Source: Thermothielavioides terrestris NRRL 8126
Lineage: Eukaryota > Ascomycota > Sordariomycetes > Sordariales > Chaetomiaceae
DNA: 64,000 bases
Assembly: GCF_000226115.1 (NCBI RefSeq)
Contig: NC_016458.1
Span: 9,405,501 to 9,469,500, forward strand
Direction: 5' to 3'
The translations under genes and the position numbers were made by a program. The notes under the pieces were generated by a model. That model worked only from the letters and a program-made list of their open reading frames with translations. It was not told the DNA's origin and did no database searches. Positions 61,658 through 64,000 of the stretch are shown one piece after another; positions within the stretch are counted from its first letter, which is position 1, and each line of letters starts with the position of its first letter.

Positions 61658-64000
61658 TTAATCAAACACATCCGTGGCATACCGAGCATTGCGCACGCCC
61701 TCATACCACCGCGCGATCTCGTCCTCGCCGGCGTCTGCGCCCAGCAGGATCCGGCCGAGCATCCGTCTGACAGCCTCGCCGACGGCGCGCGAGCCGCACA
61801 CGTAGACGCGCGCGCCCCGCTCCCACAGCGCCCTGACCTCGTCGCGGTCGTACCACAGCCGGTCCTGCACGTGCCGGCAGCCCTTCGCCTCGGCCGTCTC
61901 CTCCGCGGCGGCACGGCTGTACGCCCGCCGCACGTCGACGGCGCCCTGCGCCTGCCAGGCGTCGAACTCGGCCCGGTAGAGGTCGTCGAGCTGCGGGCCG
62001 CGGCAGCCGAAGAAGAGGAGCGCCGGCGCCAGGCTTTTGGCGCTGCCCCGCGCCGCCGCCACCGCGCGCTCCTGGATGAACCCGCGGAAGGGGGCTAGCC
62101 CGGCGCCGGCGGCCACGCAGATGATGGGCGTCTTGTGGCTGTCGTTGGGCAGGCGGAAGGCGGTGTGGGTCGGGCGCACGGACAGCTGCAGCTGGTCGCC
62201 GGGGAGGAGGGAGGCGAGGTAGGCGGTGGCGACGCCAACGTGGCGCACGGCCGGGTTGGCGAGCGCGGGCGCGTCAAGGAGGCTGTAGGTCAGCGTCGCG
62301 CGGGCGGGGCCGGCGGCGCCGGACGGCGACGATGAGATGGAGTACTGCCGCGGGCGCATCGGCGGGAGCAGCGACAGGAAGGTGCCGAAGGGGAGCGCCA
62401 CGGACGGGAACCGCTCGAGTAGGTCGAGGATGGACGCCCGCTTGAGGCTAATCTCCCGCGCGTACGCGTCGCCACCTGCGAGGGCCTGCAGCTGCTGTTT
62501 CGTGGCGTCGTCGCCGGCGGCCTCGGCGAGGCGGAGGATGCCCTGGAGATATCGGTGAGTAGCAGTTACATGTGATAGATGTCTCGGCGGCGAAGGTGAT
62601 GCGCATGCTTACCCTCTTCGTCGCCGGCTGCGACAGCTCGACGTACGACCCCAGCACGTCGGACACAGGCACGGGCGTCCCCGTCGGCAGGGCCGTCAGC
62701 TGGTCCGAGTCGATGGTGATGTGCGAGTCCCACGAGAGGTGGAAGCGCCGCATCACCCGGCTGACGCTGTCCTTGGGGTTCACGGGCAGCACGGCGAGGT
62801 AGTCGCCCACCTTGTACGACATGCCGGCGGGCAGCTGGATGTCGATGTGCTTCTTAGGCGGCGCCCCGGGCGCCGTCAGGGTGCGCTCCTCGACCACCCT
62901 GGCCTCCTTGACGTCCTGGCGGAGCGTCGACGACCGGGGCGTGGAGAAGCGCACCTCGAGGCTGGCCGACAGCGGGTCGCCGCCGTGCTCGTCCCCGTTG
63001 GCGGCAGCAGCGCCCGCCGTGCCGTACTTTGCTCCGATGGCCGGCCAGAACACGTCGTCCTCCCACTGCTCAAAGTCGGAGAACATGTCGCCCTGGGCCA
63101 CGTCCGACAGGCCCGCCTCACAGATGCGCGACGCGCCGCGCGCGGCCATGGTGCCGTCGACGAGCTTGGGGACCCGGTGGAACGTCTGGTTCCAGTCGTG
63201 GTGGCCGCAGCCGAAGACGGCGTACGACACGCCCTGCAGCTCGGCCGCCTTGAGCCGGCCGAGCCAGCCGCAGAACGCGGCGGCGTTGTCCGGCGGCTGG
63301 CCCTCAAACGAGGCCGTGATGACGACGACGGGCCGGTCCGTGGGCAGCTTCTCGGTCGCCGCGTCCATTGGCTCGATCACGGTCGCCGCGAAGCCGTGGG
63401 CGGCCGCGTCGGTGGCGAGGCGGTGGGCGAGGCTCTCGCAGGTGCCCGTGTTGGAGCCATAGAAGATGCTCATCGGCTTCGCGTCCGCCCGGGCCGCCGC
63501 GGACAACGGACGGGCCACCCCGTTCGGTTTGGAATTGGCTGCCGGCTGCTGCTGCGCGGCGCCCGACGACTCAGGACTTGAACCGCCGGCGAGACGGCGC
63601 TCCAGGGTGGTGGGCGTGAGGCCGTGGCGCAGGGTGGCGCGCATGTAGAAGTCCTTGGGCTTGGTGGTCAGCGTCTGCTTGTAGCGCAGCTCGTAGCTGG
63701 GGTCGGACAGGGCGAAGTCGAAGTTCTGCAGCAGCATGGTCATCACCAACATGGCCTCCTGCCAGGCGAACGGGCGGCCGATGCAGGCGCGCATGCCGAT
63801 GCCGAACGGCTTCCAGCAGTCTGGGTACTCCTTCATCAGGCGCTCGAAGTTGTCGTCGAGCATGCGCTCCGGCACGAAGCCGCGGGCGCTCTCGCCGTAC
63901 ACGGCCGGGTCTACGTGCGAGCGCGCCAGCAGCAGCAGGAAGCTCTGGCCCTTGGGCACGGCGTACTTGCCGCCGATGACGGTGTCCTCGTTGGCGCGCC
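61658..64000 (-). CDS. CYP505-type P450/NADPH-reductase fusion (5' end outside the window)
   Basis: Partial gene: exon 64000-62613 (continuing beyond the window) and 62542-61658, joined in phase at TKR/GIL; 757 residues are visible. The visible P450 part ends with FGIGMRACIG, the heme loop, and RPFAWQEA. A linker, an FMN domain (SIFYGSNTGTCESLAHR ... YAVFGCGHHDW), an FAD domain (RPRQYSISSSP) and the NADPH-binding end (AAGAGLAPFRGFIQE, YVCGSRAVG) follow. This is the self-sufficient fatty-acid hydroxylase type (P450foxy, bacterial CYP102 counterpart). Such enzymes hydroxylate fatty acids near the omega end using their own reductase. No frame breaks are seen in the visible part. The N-terminal roughly 350-400 residues with the I-helix are missing only because the window ends. 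Confidence 0.95.

Overview
The window is nuclear DNA of a filamentous ascomycete, most likely a Sordariomycete close to the Chaetomiaceae. Reasons: GC-rich genes with short (about 50-100 nt) GT-AG introns, fungal-type families (Fta1, Rad26/ATRIP, PTS2 thiolase, CYP505 fusion, CE5 acetylxylan esterase, GPI-anchored GH128), and one AT-rich transposon block whose coding frames are riddled with stop codons in the way left by RIP (repeat-induced point mutation). The taxonomic placement is inference.

Left arm (1-10.3 kb): an Fta1/CENP-L-like kinetochore gene, two tandem RING genes that look like paralogs, two convergent cytochrome P450 genes with well supported introns, and a small unknown two-exon gene.

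10.9-21.3 kb: an accessory-looking stretch of four intronless genes of unknown function around one three-exon SDR gene. They encode a double zinc-knuckle protein whose frame continues past a stop, a 700-aa protein that reads like a helicase lacking its ATPase motifs, an acidic protein with 12-residue repeats, and a protein whose C-terminus reads like a ubiquitin protease lacking its catalytic box.

21.9-38.5 kb: conserved metabolic and housekeeping genes: secreted CE5 acetylxylan esterase, ADP-ribosylglycohydrolase, SulP-STAS anion transporter, single-pass membrane protein, Rad26/ATRIP checkpoint protein, CDP-diacylglycerol synthase (divergent from Rad26), and peroxisomal 3-ketoacyl-CoA thiolase with a perfect PTS2.

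39,196-52,824: a 13.6-kb AT-rich island with exact borders. It has 36-bp terminal inverted repeats (33/36 identical by eye), a 10-bp target duplication (CGTGTTCGGG), and a minus-strand transposase remnant of Mutator-like (MULE) type. Inside it sits a second element, a Ty3/gypsy LTR retrotransposon at 41,736-49,053 with 386/389-bp LTRs, a 5-bp target duplication (TCTAT) and a chromodomain-like tail. Both are heavily mutated.

Right arm (53.3-64 kb): GPI-anchored GH128 glucanase, a truncated and frameshifted MFS transporter remnant, an intronless intracellular GH43 beta-xylosidase, a MARVEL-type membrane protein, a CorA-like membrane protein, and a CYP505 P450-reductase fusion cut by the window edge. 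The CE5 esterase outside the cell and the GH43 xylosidase inside would act at successive steps of xylan use.
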